Positions 28,509-40,205 are shown, counted from the stretch's first letter. The stretch is 64,000 bases of DNA from Brachyhypopomus gauderio (GCF_052324685.1 NC_135211.1:4600368-4664367), one strand, 5' to 3'. Notes: generated from the letters alone by a model not told the origin. Program-made: numbers and translations.

Positions 28509-29702
28509 TCAGAGCAGTTTAGGGTGAACGGAGTTAGCGCGCACAGAGGAGAACGCACCAATGTGGTGTATGAGGTTGGGCTCCACGCTGTAGGCACGCT
28601 CGCCTGGCGTGGAGCGGGCAAGCCGGTACAGCACCATGTCCTTGGCGTTGCCCATCTGGCACAAGACTCCGTCCAGCAGGGCGGTGACGCGGACGGAAGC
28701 GTTGCCGGGGAAGAGCATGGCGGGCGTACAGCACTCCGTGGCAGGGGAGACGGAATAGAGCTGCGGAGAGAGACGGCGGACCTCCAGGAGGTAGTGCCTG
28801 CCACCGAGCTCCGCCACCGCCATGACGTAGAGCACCAAGAAGAGGAAGAGTGGGGTGGAGAAAGAGGGGGCGAGGGGGCCGCACAGGGACAGGACCAGCA
28901 GCAACGCAGTGGCCCCCACCACACCCAGTCCCACCCACTCCAGGATGCGGTAGGGCTCCGGGTTCCAGTAGCACTGCAGTCGCTCCGGGTGGTAGAGCTT
29001 CACGTAAAGAGCGTCCAGAGCAAACCGCCGTGACAGCAAGTCCCGGACGACGGCGAAAAAGTCTTCCCTGGGGAGCGCGTCGTCCTCGAGGACCACCACG
29101 TTCCTGGGGCGCAGCAGTTCCCAGCCCTTGCGGAGACAGTAAACATAGTCCCTCTTCTCCTTCTCAAAAATGTTCACTCTCTCGTGAATCCTCTGCTGTT
29201 CCTCAGGAAAGCGCCTCACCACCCGGAACGACTTCTCCAGTAAGGCAGCGTCCTCGTTCTTGAGGGGCCCGCTTTCAACGTCGCACACCAGCACCTCAGC
29301 ACAAGGCAGGTCTCCGCACGTCCCGAGCAGTCGCTCCAACTGCCTCATCACCTGCAGCAGGTAGTGGGAGCTCTGACCGCCCTCCGCCCTCCTGGCGGTC
29401 ACCACCGTCACCAGGAGCTCCGGCCCCGTGGCGGGTGGCCTCTTAAGAGGAGGAACCACAGGCACTCTGGCAGTAGCCGCATGCTGCCAGTAACGCAGGG
29501 CTTGCTGCCCGTGGTCGTAGCTGTTCCGCAAAGCCTCGTCGCTCATCCAGTCCAGGTAGACAGACCGCAGGAAGTAGTATGAGTACAGGCTGCGGTGACA
29601 GCCGAGCGGGAGGACCACGCCGAACGTCAGGACGCACAGAGACAGGCCTCGAGCTGCCCACCAACAGGTGTGCGGGTGCAGAGACGCCCTCCATCGCCGC
29701 AT
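28509..29702 (-). CDS. pgap4: Post-GPI attachment to proteins factor 4 (TMEM246-like), intronless
   Basis: PGAP4 is the Golgi GPI-GalNAc transferase that adds N-acetylgalactosamine to the first mannose of GPI anchors (family knowledge). The single exon codes for 397 residues, close to the usual 403. An open frame continues 11 codons upstream without an ATG, so the start is the first ATG, MRRWRASL. Visible: N-terminal signal-anchor helix LSLCVLTFGVVLPLGCH; EKEKRDYVYCLRKG; acidic VVLEDDALP likely for metal or sugar-nucleotide binding; LYVKLYHPERLQCYWNPEP; paired hydrophobic helices (GLGVVGATALLLVLSLCG and FLFLVLYVMAVAEL) typical of the PGAP4 insertion in a GT-A fold; GRHYLLEVRRLSPQLYSV; C-terminal VEPNLIHHIGAFSS. 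No frameshifts or internal stops. Codons are GC-rich compared with the AT-rich flanks. Confidence 0.92.
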   Translation of the reverse strand: MRRWRASLHPHTCWWAARGLSLCVLTFGVVLPLGCHRSLYSYYFLRSVYLDWMSDEALRNSYDHGQQALRYWQHAATARVPVVPPLKRPPATGPELLVTVVTARRAEGGQSSHYLLQVMRQLERLLGTCGDLPCAEVLVCDVESGPLKNEDAALLEKSFRVVRRFPEEQQRIHERVNIFEKEKRDYVYCLRKGWELLRPRNVVVLEDDALPREDFFAVVRDLLSRRFALDALYVKLYHPERLQCYWNPEPYRILEWVGLGVVGATALLLVLSLCGPLAPSFSTPLFLFLVLYVMAVAELGGRHYLLEVRRLSPQLYSVSPATECCTPAMLFPGNASVRVTALLDGVLCQMGNAKDMVLYRLARSTPGERAYSVEPNLIHHIGAFSSVRANSVHPKLL

Positions 29703-29759
29703 TTGTGTGGAAGAGGAGTCCGGCCACCCCGACACACCACGGGTCTGCCAGGAGTGACC

Positions 29760-30960
29760 ACACTACACGTAGGGGGGGCAGCACCACAGTCCCGCTCCTC
29801 GGAAGAGCGGCTTCAGGAACGGAGACGCTCTTCAAGCAGTGGTCATGAAGCACTTTCACAACCTTTACCAATGAGTCTCCGTTTTCTCCAACACCAACAC
29901 CTGTGTCGACATGCCAAGCATAGTTGACATAGTTGAGAGTTGACATGTGACAAAAACATGCACACACAATACATTTGATTTAAAAAATCTCATCTGAAAC
30001 TATATTAAACAGATCATTTGGGGTCTCCCTGATATGAGGGGCACACAGGTAAGAAGTCCGACCCCGCAGGTGAGCAGTGATGACCTGCGATGAAGCCCGG
30101 AAGAATGACAAGTTTATTTCTCTACTGGTCCAACAGCTCGAGTGTCAAACGTATCGTTATCAACACATTCGAGTCTAAGATTTGTCTGTAAAATAAATAT
30201 TTAACATTTTCGAGAACTGCAGTATTACAAAAAACCGTAACATGAGCACACAAGGATTAGTTTGCGTGGTTCGACGTACTAAACGGCGCTTCGGAACCAC
30301 AACCAGTTAATTGAAATGAGCCGAATCGACAGTAACCTAACTAAAGGTCGTCGGTCCACACACGAATAAGCTACAAAGTATTACACGTATTTCATAGCGC
30401 CAAATATGTATCGGTTGCAATTTTATGCTCACCATAACTTGTACTGGTTCTGAACACAGCAGTTTCATGGCCATTTCATTGCAAAAAAACTGAAGTAACC
30501 GAAACAATACTCACGGACCACCCCTTTTACCGTACTCCGTCGACAAAAATGGCTTCAAACTTAAAAAAAACCCACATCAGAGACTGTATGTATACGTATA
30601 TCTACGGTATATATACGGTCTCTGCCCCACACGCAGATAGCAGCATATGCTAAGATTGTTAACGGTGTAAAACGGCGACAATTCGCGCACACGTTATTTC
30701 TGATTAGGACTTAGTAGTTCTAAAGTTACAAATTTATTGCATATTTATTAAACTAATCAAAAATTATTTTAATTATTCAACATCTCAATTATCTCAAGGA
30801 CAAAGGCCTGCTGATAAAACTGCGGTCAAGCTATCCGCGCTTTTGCGATTCATCCGCGCTTTAAATCCTATTGCGCCTATATGCTTCATTTTACGGTATC
30901 TCGCTGCTCACCGCTTATTAAGGCTGTCTAAGCACAGAGAAACACTGCTATTATTTAAAG
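29760..30960. other. Upstream of pgap4; no gene seen
   Basis: Should hold the pgap4 promoter and any 5' UTR exon. A small imperfect palindrome rich in TATA lies at 30587-30623. No exon could be defined. Confidence 0.35.
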
Positions 30961-30972
30961 AGCTTTCTTTAG

Positions 30973-31146
30973 GTGCTGTCAATTCCAGGTGCCGCGATTA
31001 AAAGTCCTCACCAGGATTTTGCTCAGGCTTCCTGGATTGTGTTGATTTCACTAATTTTACCTGGATTGCTAATTAGAAAATATAGCAAGCTTGAGCAAAA
31101 TCCTGGTGAGGACTTTTAATCACGGCACCTGGAATTGACAGCACTA
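30973..31146. mobile_element. Palindromic MITE (copy 1)
   Basis: The halves are inverted copies: GTGCTGTCAATTCCAGGTGC on the left and its complement at the right, with AAAGTCCTCACCAGGATTTT in the arms. Flanked by CTTTCTTTAG (30963-30972 and 31147-31156). Same family as 56993-57169. Confidence 0.88.
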
Positions 31147-31382
31147 CTTTCTTTAGATTCATAAATATTTTATTTGATTTAACTAATTTACTTGCATCAT
31201 TAAATATAATCAGTTTCAACCTAACAAGGCTGGGACACAAATGCTTGTGGATAATCTACTGTATGGCATCACTAACATGCGGAACTTACACTTCTCCAGA
31301 TTTCATTAGGGGAACATTCTACGTTTGAATATCTGGCAGTACAACTCAACAGTAATTATCCAGTTCTTTTGATCTATTATCC

Positions 31383-31550
31383 TCCCAGACTACATACAGA
31401 GAATTAGCAAAAATGCTTTCTAGGATTTTAATTGATTTTGATTATGTTTGAATTACTAGGGATTTTAATATTCACATGGATATATCCATAAATCCAATCA
31501 CTTCAGAATTCATGAGGATGCTTAACTCTTTTGATCTCATACACCAGGGC
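31383..31550 (+). mobile_element. L2-type LINE endonuclease fragment
   Basis: Contains TSEFMRMLNSFDLI, the same stretch as in the minus-strand L2 at 52.5 kb, and the preceding DFN block. Ends where an old hAT-like piece (GGCTATTCAACTGGCGGCCC, about 31553-31800) begins. Confidence 0.7.
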
Positions 31551-31908
31551 TATTCAACTGGCGGCCCATTTGCAACATTTTACGACACTGTGTGGCGCTT
31601 TACGGAACCTTGTGTCTCTATGCGGCACGAGTGTTACGTTCATTACGTTCGCCCCCCCCTCCACTATGACAGTATTGGTATTGGTCTGAAAATTGTCTGG
31701 CACACAGGTCAGAGCTCTCTGGCTTGCAGAAAAATATATTTGAATTGCCCTGTCATACACCATGACATGTATCAGGTCCAACTCATAGGCACAGCCACAT
31801 TTGAGATTTGATCATTTCTAAATGAAAAGAGGTTAAGTATTGAATTGAATTAAAAATTCATTTGTTGACCTATAAGGCCTTAAATGGTCTTGCAATATCC
31901 ACTATTGT

Positions 31909-31938
31909 GACGGGCGGGGGTGAGCAACTTTCACTTGC
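31909..31938 (-). mobile_element. Terminal piece of LTR element copy 2
   Basis: TGTGACGGGCGGGGGTGAGC AAC equals the first 23 bases or so of the LTR at 52571. The rest of this LTR resumes at about 33483 after an L2/V-SINE insertion. Confidence 0.75.
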
Positions 31939-32494
31939 GCAACATTGCCAAAATTAGAAACATATTAAATATTAGTGATGCAGAAAAACTAATCCATGCA
32001 TTCATATCCTCTCGTTTAGATTATTGCAACAGTCTCCTAGCTGGATGTTCTGGTAAATCGATAAACAAACTCCAGCTGGTTCAGAACGCAGCAGCACGAG
32101 TTTTAACAAAAACTAAAAAGTTTGATCACATTAGTCCCGTACTATCGTCATTACACTGGCTGCCAATTAGATTCCGTATTGATACGGAAAATAATACTTT
32201 TAATACTTTAATAAAAAAATACTTTTATTAACATATAAAATGCTGCATGGCTTAGCTCCAGACTATCTTAGTGAACTTATTGAACAATATAACCCAGCGC
32301 GTTCACTTCGCTCGCAGGACGCAGGGTTATTAACTGTTCCTAGGATCACAAAGATCACAGCAGGGGGAAGAGCCTTTTCTTTTAAAGCTCCCCATCTGTG
32401 GAATAATCTTCCTGCCTCTATTCGGGACTCAGACACAGTCTCAATGTTTAAAACTCGATTAAAGACTCATCTGTTTAGTTTGGCCTTTGATTAA
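31926..32494 (+). pseudogene. L2 LINE reverse transcriptase C-terminal part (frameshifted)
   Basis: Two frames: one with FHLRNIAKIRNIL, SRLDYCNSLLAG and VQNAAARVLT followed by LHWLPIRFRI, the second with MLHGLAPDYLSELI, PHLWNNLPASIRD and LKTHLFSLAFD to a stop. These are the usual C-terminal motifs of L2/CR1-like LINEs. The frames part at about 32190-32235 in an A/T-rich slip; 5' truncated. Confidence 0.85.
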
Positions 32495-32551
32495 TCTGTT
32501 ACATATTTACTACATCTCGTATCTTTTCTCCGAGGTTCACCTGGAGAGTAA

Positions 32552-33055
32552 CATTGGCAACACGGTGGCTTGGTGGTTAGCACGTTTGCCTCTCAGCACT
32601 GGGGTCTTGGGTTCAAATCCCTATCTGAGTGGAGTTTCCATGTTCTCCCCGTGTCTGCGTGGGTTTCCTCCGGGAACTCCGGTTTCCTCCCACAGTCCAA
32701 AGACATGGAGGTTAGGTAAATTGGCCCTCCCTGATTCCCTGACAAATTCTCCCTGAGTGTGTCTGTGTGTCTTCATGTTCAATAAAAAAGCAGTTGTCTG
32801 AATGTGTGTGTGCTTGTGTGCCCAGTGGTGGATGGTGCTCTGCCACTAGGGTCTGTCCTCACTCCCCTTCCTGCACCCCATTCAGTCCCCCAGGGGGCTG
32901 TGGATCCCGGTTGAGAGTACGCTGTGCGCAATTGGCTGCCGCTTCTCGCCAGTGTGTGATTGGTTGTGTACGAGTTGTATCCGTGTTAAAATTGTAAAGC
33001 GTCCTTGGGTATATAGAAAGGTGCTATATAAGTTGAACATTCATTCATTCATTCA
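32552..33055 (+). mobile_element. V-SINE (tRNA-headed SINE) inside L2 3' sequence
   Basis: The head ACGGTGGCTTGGTGGTTAGC holds an A box, GGGTTCAAATCC is a B box, and GGAGTTTCCATGTTCTCCCC with TTTCCTCC and CAGTCCAAAGACATG is the conserved V-SINE core. It ends in (ATTC)n. TAACATTG flanks both ends (about 32546 and 33056). Confidence 0.85.
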
Positions 33056-33219
33056 TAACATTGCGGTCGGAGCCTACAATACCAGCATCGCTGCTCCGAC
33101 ACGGAATGAAAGCCTGGCGTTCATCAACAGACATTTACAATGACAATATCATAACCCAGAACTTTCATTTTTACCTTTACTTAGTCTGATTGTGTGATTT
33201 GTGTGTGACTTGTGTATTT

Positions 33220-33476
33220 GTCTGTATTTTGTGTAATTTGTGTGTTAACGGGCCGCCCAATGGAGGATGGGTTCCCTTTTGAGTCTTGGTCCTCCCAAGG
33301 TTTCTTCCTATTCCCCACCATCATAGGGAGTTTTTCCTCGCCACTGTCGCCTTTGGCTTGCTCATTAGGGTTCTGGACCCATAGTATTGTTAACCTTTTA
33401 AATCCTGTAAAGCGCTTTGTGACAACATGTGTTGTGAAAAGTGCTATACAAATAAACTTTGATTGATTGATGGATT
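33220..33476 (+). mobile_element. L2 3' end
   Basis: Contains CTCCCAAGGTTTCTTCCTAT and GTGCTATACAAATAAACTTT with TGATTGATTGA at its end, the typical fish L2 tail. With 31939-32551 it forms one 5'-truncated L2 copy carrying the V-SINE. Confidence 0.75.
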
Positions 33477-34606
33477 GAACTAAAAGGAAGCGATCACGCC
33501 AAGTCTCAGGGAAAAAGGATGGTTTAATAGAAAGTGTGCAAACCAAAAACCCGTGCAATATCTCCAAATTAAGGATATAATGACCAGCGGTCAACTGGTA
33601 CAAAGACAAGACATATATAGGCAAACAAACGACCCTCAGGTGAGACGGATCACGGGCTCCGCCCACCTGAGGGACGCACATGACGTCACCAAACAACAAC
33701 AACAACAGCCGCTGTGGACGGAGGCGGCCGGTAGGGGGCCGCCTCACCGTGACAGACCCCCCCCACCAAGCCGCACTCCCCTCCACTGGGTGTGTGGCAC
33801 ACAGCGGCTGCACACAAAACATGAAGGGGCAGGAAGGCAGGGACAGGCATGGACACACCTCCTGAGTCCGGGAGCTGGAACACAAAAACACACATTACTC
33901 AGCTCGCCTCCCCGGGCGGGACCCTGGACCGACCGGGCCGTTCACAACACAAAACCACGCCCCGGTCGGTCACAGGGCCCTCACGCCCTAACCGGAGTTT
34001 AGCCAGAGAGCCCCAAGGGTGTGCGGACGAGGAGCTACGACTCCTTCATCATCCTTAGTGTGTGAGTGTGTGTGCAGGTTACCTCCCCGAGGCGTCTTCT
34101 TCTCCTGGGCCTACCTCCTCCCAGAGCTGACCCCTGCCTTCTGCTAGGGGTCACCCCAGCCTCCTGGGGAGCCAACCCCTCCCGGGGCCTCTCATCGCAA
34201 GGTGGACTCTTCCACCCAACCCAGGAGCGCCAGAGACCGAGGCCCAGAGCACCCCCGACGCGGGCTAGGGAGCAGCCCCAAGGGCCTTCTGGTCACCCCG
34301 GGTAGGAGGGAGGATCTCCATCTCCAGCAGGAGCTTCTCAGACCGGAGCCCCATGGTCCCCAAACATCCGGGGGCCCCAGCCCTCTAGGGAGGGGCTCTT
34401 CATGACCAGGCTCCGGTCAACCCACAACACAAGGGGGCTCCTGCCAGGTGGAGACCCCCACAAGGTCCAGGGACACCGCCAGGGAGAAGCACCTGCACAG
34501 AACACACACACACACACATCCACACACACACTCCAACATAAAACACAAACGCGCCTCAGACGCCCTCCGTGCCATACCCAGTGGCACGGGACCACGAAGT
34601 GCGCAT
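33477..34606 (-). mobile_element. Non-autonomous LTR element, copy 2 (3' LTR and part of interior)
   Basis: 33483-33760 matches the 285-bp LTR at 52571, and from 33761 the interior follows the sequence at 52856-53715 with moderate divergence. The 5' LTR is missing; similarity stops near 34606. Purine-rich GGTGGGGGGGG next to the LTR on the minus strand fits a polypurine tract. Confidence 0.8.
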
Positions 34607-35250
34607 TTGTAGGCCGGTTACGTCACTGCGCTGCGCCGAGGCTGTCCCGATTCGTGGGCTCCTTCTTATGCGGCCGATGAATGTAGCCTTCAAAACCCCG
34701 AAAACGAAGGATGCATCTGAGTATCCTTCGCGTCCCACCATATCCCAGGATTCATTGCTCTATGAACAATAAACAGGCGGAGTCTAGTGTACGGGCCGAA
34801 GAATTCGTTTTTAAATGTCGGTATTTTTAAAATATGGACATTTATACTGCAGTGAGATGCTAAATAACATGCCAGTTATTAATGATATTGCAGGTAAACA
34901 TGTGCTTTGAGTATTTACTAAAGAGTAACGTTTATAAAAATACATTGAATTTTGTTATGAAGTTATACTTCCCGCCAAACATGTGAATACATGTTCAACG
35001 CATTTTCTTTTAGGCATTTGTGGGTGATGTGATATTTGTCGGACAGCTCGCTAACACGTATGTAACGGGGCAGAGTGTGGTCACGCAAACATACGTCTTG
35101 CGAAGACTAGACTGTTTCATTTAACAGCCGTGAGATGCAGCCTACCCGGCCTTCGAAGTGTGTGGCCACCGTGGGCTGCGGTCTACGCGGTCTACGTAGG
35201 CTGCAGCCCCTGAATTGAGATGCAGCCAGTGACTCTGAAATCCCTTCCTA
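34607..35250. other. No gene recognised
   Basis: 34610-34770 may be old repeat sequence (GAAGGATGCATCTGAGTATC). The remainder is AT-rich with no features seen. Confidence 0.35.
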
Positions 35251-35254
35251 AATG

Positions 35255-35755
35255 TCCTTTTTTGTTTACTAGTTATGGCTCTTGTGTTTTTGGAAGAGAC
35301 ACATTGTAAAAAGTACCATCTTGATAAGTTAAAATTGCTCAAGATTATTATTCTATTTCAAGTAACTGAGAGTTTTTTTTTTTTGTATAAATTTATGTAA
35401 AAATGTCTTTACCTAGTGGCAGTTTTTCAAAAGACAAAAACTATTTCAAATAAGGTTTAAAAAATCAGAGCTATTTTGACTAATGAAAATGCTACTTTCT
35501 GCAGTCTGAGATTTCCAAATTGTCCTTTTTTTGTTTACTGGTTATGGCTGTTGTGTTTCTGGAAGAGACACACTGTAAAAAGTACCATCTTGATAAGTTA
35601 AAATTGCTCAAGATTATTATTCTATTTCAAGTAACTGAGAGTTTTTTTTTTTGTATAAATTTATGTAAAAAATATATTTACCTAGTGGCAGTTTTTCAAA
35701 AAGACAAAGACTATTTCAAATAGGGTTTAAAAAATCAGCTATTTTGACTAATGCA
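35255..35755. repeat. Direct duplication of about 230 bp
   Basis: Bases 35255-35485 recur at 35520-35755 (for example CATCTTGATAAGTTAAAATT), about 95 percent alike by eye, with differences mainly in T/A runs. Confidence 0.88.
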
Positions 35756-35774
35756 GTGTTAAACCACCTGGAAC

Positions 35775-36240
35775 AGCAGGGAACCTACGCCCGGCTCCTT
35801 TTTGTGGATTAGCTCCGCTTTCTATACCATCTCCACAGACTGATGAGCAAACTGCTGGATCTGGGCCTTCCTTTTCCTTTCTATCAAAGACTTCCTGAGG
35901 GAGCGCAAACAAAGGGTTAGAGTGGGACTTCTTCAGCCATTGCTCCTCAAGGCTGTGTCCTGAGTCCCCTTGGTAAAGTTTGCTGACGATACAACCATTT
36001 TGGGTCTTATCACCGGAGACGAGACAGCCTACCGGGATAAGGTAGAACGGCTGTCATTTGTGGTGCACAGACAACAATCTACGTCTGAATACATCAAAGA
36101 CAAAGGAGCTTGTCATTGATTTTAGGAAGACAAAAGAAATCATTCAACCCATCACCATCAATGTGGATTGTGGAAAGGGTCACAGACTTTCACTTCCTGG
36201 GTATTCTTCAGGAGGACCTATCCTGGGGTCCTCAAGAACA
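35775..36240 (+). mobile_element. LINE reverse transcriptase fragment
   Basis: NNLRLNTSKTKELVIDFRKT is a standard LINE reverse transcriptase block; flanking sequence holds further decayed pieces. No intact frame. TA-rich microsatellite follows (36255-36350). Confidence 0.7.
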
Positions 36241-36699
36241 ACATCATTAATCAGATATATATATGTAATGTGTATATATGTGTGTGTATATGAGTGTGTA
36301 TATATGTAATATGTGTATATGTGTGTGTATATATGTAATATGTATATATATATAGTTGTTTTACAAAAACAGTAGCACTAATACAGTAGCGTCTTTACTG
36401 CCTAGACCTGTTTACTGTAGAAAAATTGAAATATAGATATATATTTCTAAATATATTTTTGCTTTTAAGCACCGTTCATGACCAAAATTAAATGAATATC
36501 CTGACCCAGTGGAGTTAGCTAGTTAGCTAGCTAATTAGCTCTGCTATTATCATAGTTATTTTATGATATATAAATATAAAAATGAATCGATACATAGATA
36601 AATAGATAAACATAAGCGCGAAGCATAATATTCTTTATGGAAATCTGAATCATGAATCCATACAAGGACACCCGTTTCCGGTCCCACGCTGGAGTTACG

Positions 36700-36792
36700 T
36701 CACTTCCTGCCCCAACGTGGAGCCGCCTCCAGCTGGAGCCCCGCCCAGCCTTCTTGATCCGGGTACTCTTGGAGAAAGGCACCATACACAAG
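36700..36792 (+). other. Likely 5' UTR exon of the DUF4806 gene
   Basis: A comparatively GC-rich block in AT-rich surroundings, ending CATACACAAG before the donor GTAAGA. The next acceptor on the plus strand is TTGCCTTCCAG, just before 37620, which is 36 nt upstream of the start codon. The 5' limit is a guess. Confidence 0.45.
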
Positions 36793-37655
36793 GTAAGACA
36801 AAAACATTGACAACGAGGCTTAAGTTTTACAATTAAAATAGTGCTACGTTCGCTAAATTTGTCTGTATGTATTTTTTAATCTGAAGTTAGCTTGTATTAT
36901 GTTAAAAATGTGAACCGCCTCTTGTAATTCCTGTGGGAAACTTGAGAGCGAGCGAGTACGTTAAAATAAAGGACCGTTACGTTAAACAAAGACGCTAGCT
37001 ACCAAACTAGCATATGTTTAACTAGCTAATGTATTGATATAATGAATACAAATATTGATCTAGTTATCTTATTATGCCAACAGGCTTTTTCTGCTATTAC
37101 CAAACACAGTATCGTCTCATCATTTGATAACAAAGTGCATTAATCATTCTGTGTGTATTAACGTAATTATTACAGCTGTTAAATGCTGTAAAACGAATTA
37201 GATGTTGTGAATCATGGAAGCAGCTTTTGACTAGAGGACAGGCATGAAAAAGAAGTTAACATGAGGCAAAAGAAAACGCATTAGCTAGCTATAACTAACT
37301 AGAAGGATGTACGTCTACCAAATAGGCATTGGCAATTAATTCATATAAATATTGTTATTTACATATAAATTACGTGCAGGATATTCTCGCTGGTCTCGCT
37401 GAGCCACTTGCAGCTCTTTTCATGCACTGTTCCTTCAGGAAATGCAAATTAATTCCATTCAAAGGAACGGAACTTTGAAGCTTTGTAAACATATGTTTGT
37501 AAACATATGTAATATTATGCACAATACTAGGTAGTCATCTAGCAACCATCTAACAGCCAACTTTCTTCCAAAGTGCATTAGTAAAATGTTAATAAACTTT
37601 ATTTTCTTTTGCCTTCCAGAGTATCTGACTGGAGATATTGTTCAGAAAGTGTATA

Positions 37656-39652
37656 ATGGAGAGACATAGGTGGAATACAACACGCAGCAATTTAAGGAGG
37701 ACAGCTAAGAAAAGGGTCAACCGTTTACTAGAATCTTTGAGTGAAGATGTGGGCAGAAGTTCTGGAGAGGTTTCCTTAGTGTCCCCCGAAAAGAACTGTG
37801 AGTCTAATGGGGAGTCGTTCAGTATAAAGATTTTATGTTCAACTGGTATGTACATTAAGCAACTCTTAAGGTTTTTAAGAGTTTAGCTCTGGTAAATTAT
37901 TATTTTTTATTATTATTTTTTTGCAACTTGCAAGGTACTTGCAACTAATTTAACAATTTTCCCTTTTTTTCTTTCTTTTTCTTGAGACAACTATACCAGC
38001 GCACGATTGAAACTCCCTGAGGCAGAACCGGCGACCCCCGTGACCGGACATGGACCGACGACCCCTGTGACCGGACATGGACCGGCGACCCCCGTGACAG
38101 GACATGGACCGGCGACCCCCGTGACCGGACATGTAACATCTCAAAGCTCTCATGATTTTGCCTGTGAGTAATTTTACTTGTTTAAAATATGATGTTCTAA
38201 GTCAGTGTTCTTATTACTGTTTAACTATATAACTGCATGCTTGGATGGTGTCATTGGATTTGATCTGTACTACTTTTGCGTATGTCATTTTGATGATAGT
38301 CAGATAAAAAGTTGATGATAAAGAACCTATGTTGATCGTGTTCAGCAGGCTAATGAAGCAGAGCAAATACTGAAACATTTAAATTTATGGCAGATGGTAG
38401 ATGATCTTATTCTGATTGACTTACAGGGTTACCTGTGTTAAAGGTAGATCAAAATAATGTTAGCAGTCTTGCCGAAGGAGTGTAGCATTTACATTATCCA
38501 GAGCGACTTAAAGTGCTGTAGCAGTGTAGCATGGGAACCAAACCCCAGATTTCTTTCAGTCTACGTTAATATGAATTTCACTGCTTTTAATTACTGGGTA
38601 GTAGTATTATCATATATTATAGTACATAATACACAATTTATTTACATCTGTATCCCAAGTCTAACGCCTTATGATTTATTGTCCTTATCTGTACTTTTTG
38701 CTTTTCAGCTGTTTTACAAAATCTACTTGTAAAACAGGAAATTATCTTGGACCAAATGAAGATCATGCAGAGAACTCTTGAGGCCATACAAGGAAGTTCA
38801 GGAGGTCCAGGTGAACAAGATCTTGATGAAGGGACTCTACCGCTTGCAGATACAGAGTCATTGCTTCATCTGGAGAGTGCTCTGAAAAACGAACCAGAGC
38901 TCAAAAACAAAATGGTAATAATGCGTTACTTTTATGTCCTTCTGAACATTCTTGATGAAAGGTCTGTATCTTGGACACACAGTGAGTGCATTATTATTTG
39001 CAGATCACTGCTTTGGGGCTTAATGGAGGGGTGGACCTGAAGGATACTGTGTGGAGAATTATGAAGCGAACTGTGACGAACTCTCTAGCCAAGAAGTTGA
39101 ACTGGCGGGGCATAAACGGCAAAATGGCGTTCAGCAGCTTGTGCCTAAAAGATGTGATTGCTGGTAGGTGCTGTATTATACTACTGACTTGTTTGATTAC
39201 CATAAACCAATTCCTTGAAATTTACTTAATGCTTTAAAGCAAAATGTTTGTCAGCTGTAATAAAGGAAGTGTGTAACTTCAGCATGAGTGTGAATAGGTT
39301 TATCTTGCATGGTTAGCATTTTTCATTTAAAAAAGGATAAAAAGCAACAGCTAATTTAAATAAGTAGATTTAAATATACATTTTGAGTTCAGTAGTGCAT
39401 TTTTGAGTATCATGTTTCCAATTTGATTAGAAATGTTGATAAGCTTCTATAACACTTGCTTTACTAAATAATCTCCTTTTTTGTTTTGCTCTTTGTTTTG
39501 CAGGAGCTGTTAGGAGAAATCATCTCACTAGACAAGCCACAAACCAAGAAATAGAGTTTTACGTAAAAAAATGGCTACATTTAGCCATGGACAGAGAAGG
39601 AGGGAGGAAGTTGCGGCAGGAGAGGTGTGTGAGATTCACACCAAATTTGTAG
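37656..39652 (+). CDS. DUF4806-type protein, five coding exons
   Basis: Function unknown. Exons: 37656-37845, 37987-38163, 38709-38914, 39004-39163, 39504-39652; all borders AG/GT and in phase, 293 residues. The N-terminus is basic (MERHRWNTTRSNLRRTAKKR), suggesting nuclear or nucleic-acid contact (inference). Exon 2 carries about four in-frame copies of a 27-bp unit (PATPVTGHG). Exon 3 starts with a likely coiled coil (VKQEIILDQMKIMQRTLEAI). Exons 4-5 give the C-terminal pattern LNWRGINGKMAFSSL, DVIAGAVRRN and IEFYVKKWLHLAMDR, which I recognise as DUF4806. Such proteins are scattered in fish and invertebrates and sometimes lie near transposons. A likely 5' UTR exon ends at about 36792 before GTAAGA; exon 1 starts at 37620. 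Clean introns and no stops argue for a functional gene. Confidence 0.75.
38028..38133 (+). repeat. 27-bp coding tandem repeat in the DUF4806 gene
   Basis: Four copies, with a few substitutions, of a 27-bp unit reading PATPVTGHG inside the second coding exon. The unit is a multiple of three, so copy-number change would keep the frame. Confidence 0.9.
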
Positions 39653-39668
39653 TTGGATGTAGCTTGGA

Positions 39669-39674
39669 AATAAA
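39669..39674 (+). terminator. Poly(A) signal of the DUF4806 gene
   Basis: AATAAA 17 nt after the stop codon (39650-39652) of the last coding exon, implying a very short 3' UTR. Confidence 0.6.
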
Positions 39675-39919
39675 ATTATTTTGCACTAATTCCAGTGTTT
39701 GGATTCATTTTTCTGCTTTCAGATGGCATGCTATGGTGCGATTTCACCTCTGTGCATAACTACATGTCACTGAATGATTAAAAAGTTTTTAGGTTAATTA
39801 ATTATACTTTTACAAATGTGTAGGTCAGTCATAATGGGGAAATATGAAGGCTAGTGGTTGTCTAGTTTTAAGTGAATTTGAGTGTCAGTAGGACATGGAT
39901 CTGTCACTGCAGTGTACCT

Positions 39920-40205
39920 CCTTAGAACCGGGAGCGGTCTGCCCAATATTGTGTCAATTCACACAGCAAGCAAGCCAGATGTAAATGGAGAATGTGGGCC
40001 TGATCTGGGCCAGAATAGTTTTATTGTCTGAAATGAGTGGATCTGTTCCAGATATGGCCCACATTTGGCCCAAAAGTGTGCTTCTCTTGTGGCTGACATG
40101 TGGCCCAAATCTGGCAACCGGGAGTGGTCCGCCCAAGGGCCGTCCATCAATGTGGCAAGTGGGCCAGATCTGGGCCACAATAATTTTGCTATCTGGGTAG
40201 GCACA
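39920..40205. mobile_element. Probable non-autonomous DNA element rich in TGGGCC/GGCCCA
   Basis: Repeated words such as CCAGATCTGGGCCACAATAA and ATGGCCCACATTTGGCCC in both orientations, and an end GCTATCTGGGTAG, fit a common fish MITE. Exact borders are not clear. Confidence 0.45.

Noticed and set aside
28524-29263. Plus-strand frames opposite pgap4
   Set aside because: Shadows of the GC-rich pgap4 coding strand; the minus frame carries all recognised motifs.
32555-32630. tRNA gene
   Set aside because: A and B boxes are present but the sequence continues into the V-SINE core and ends in ATTC repeats; it is the head of a SINE.
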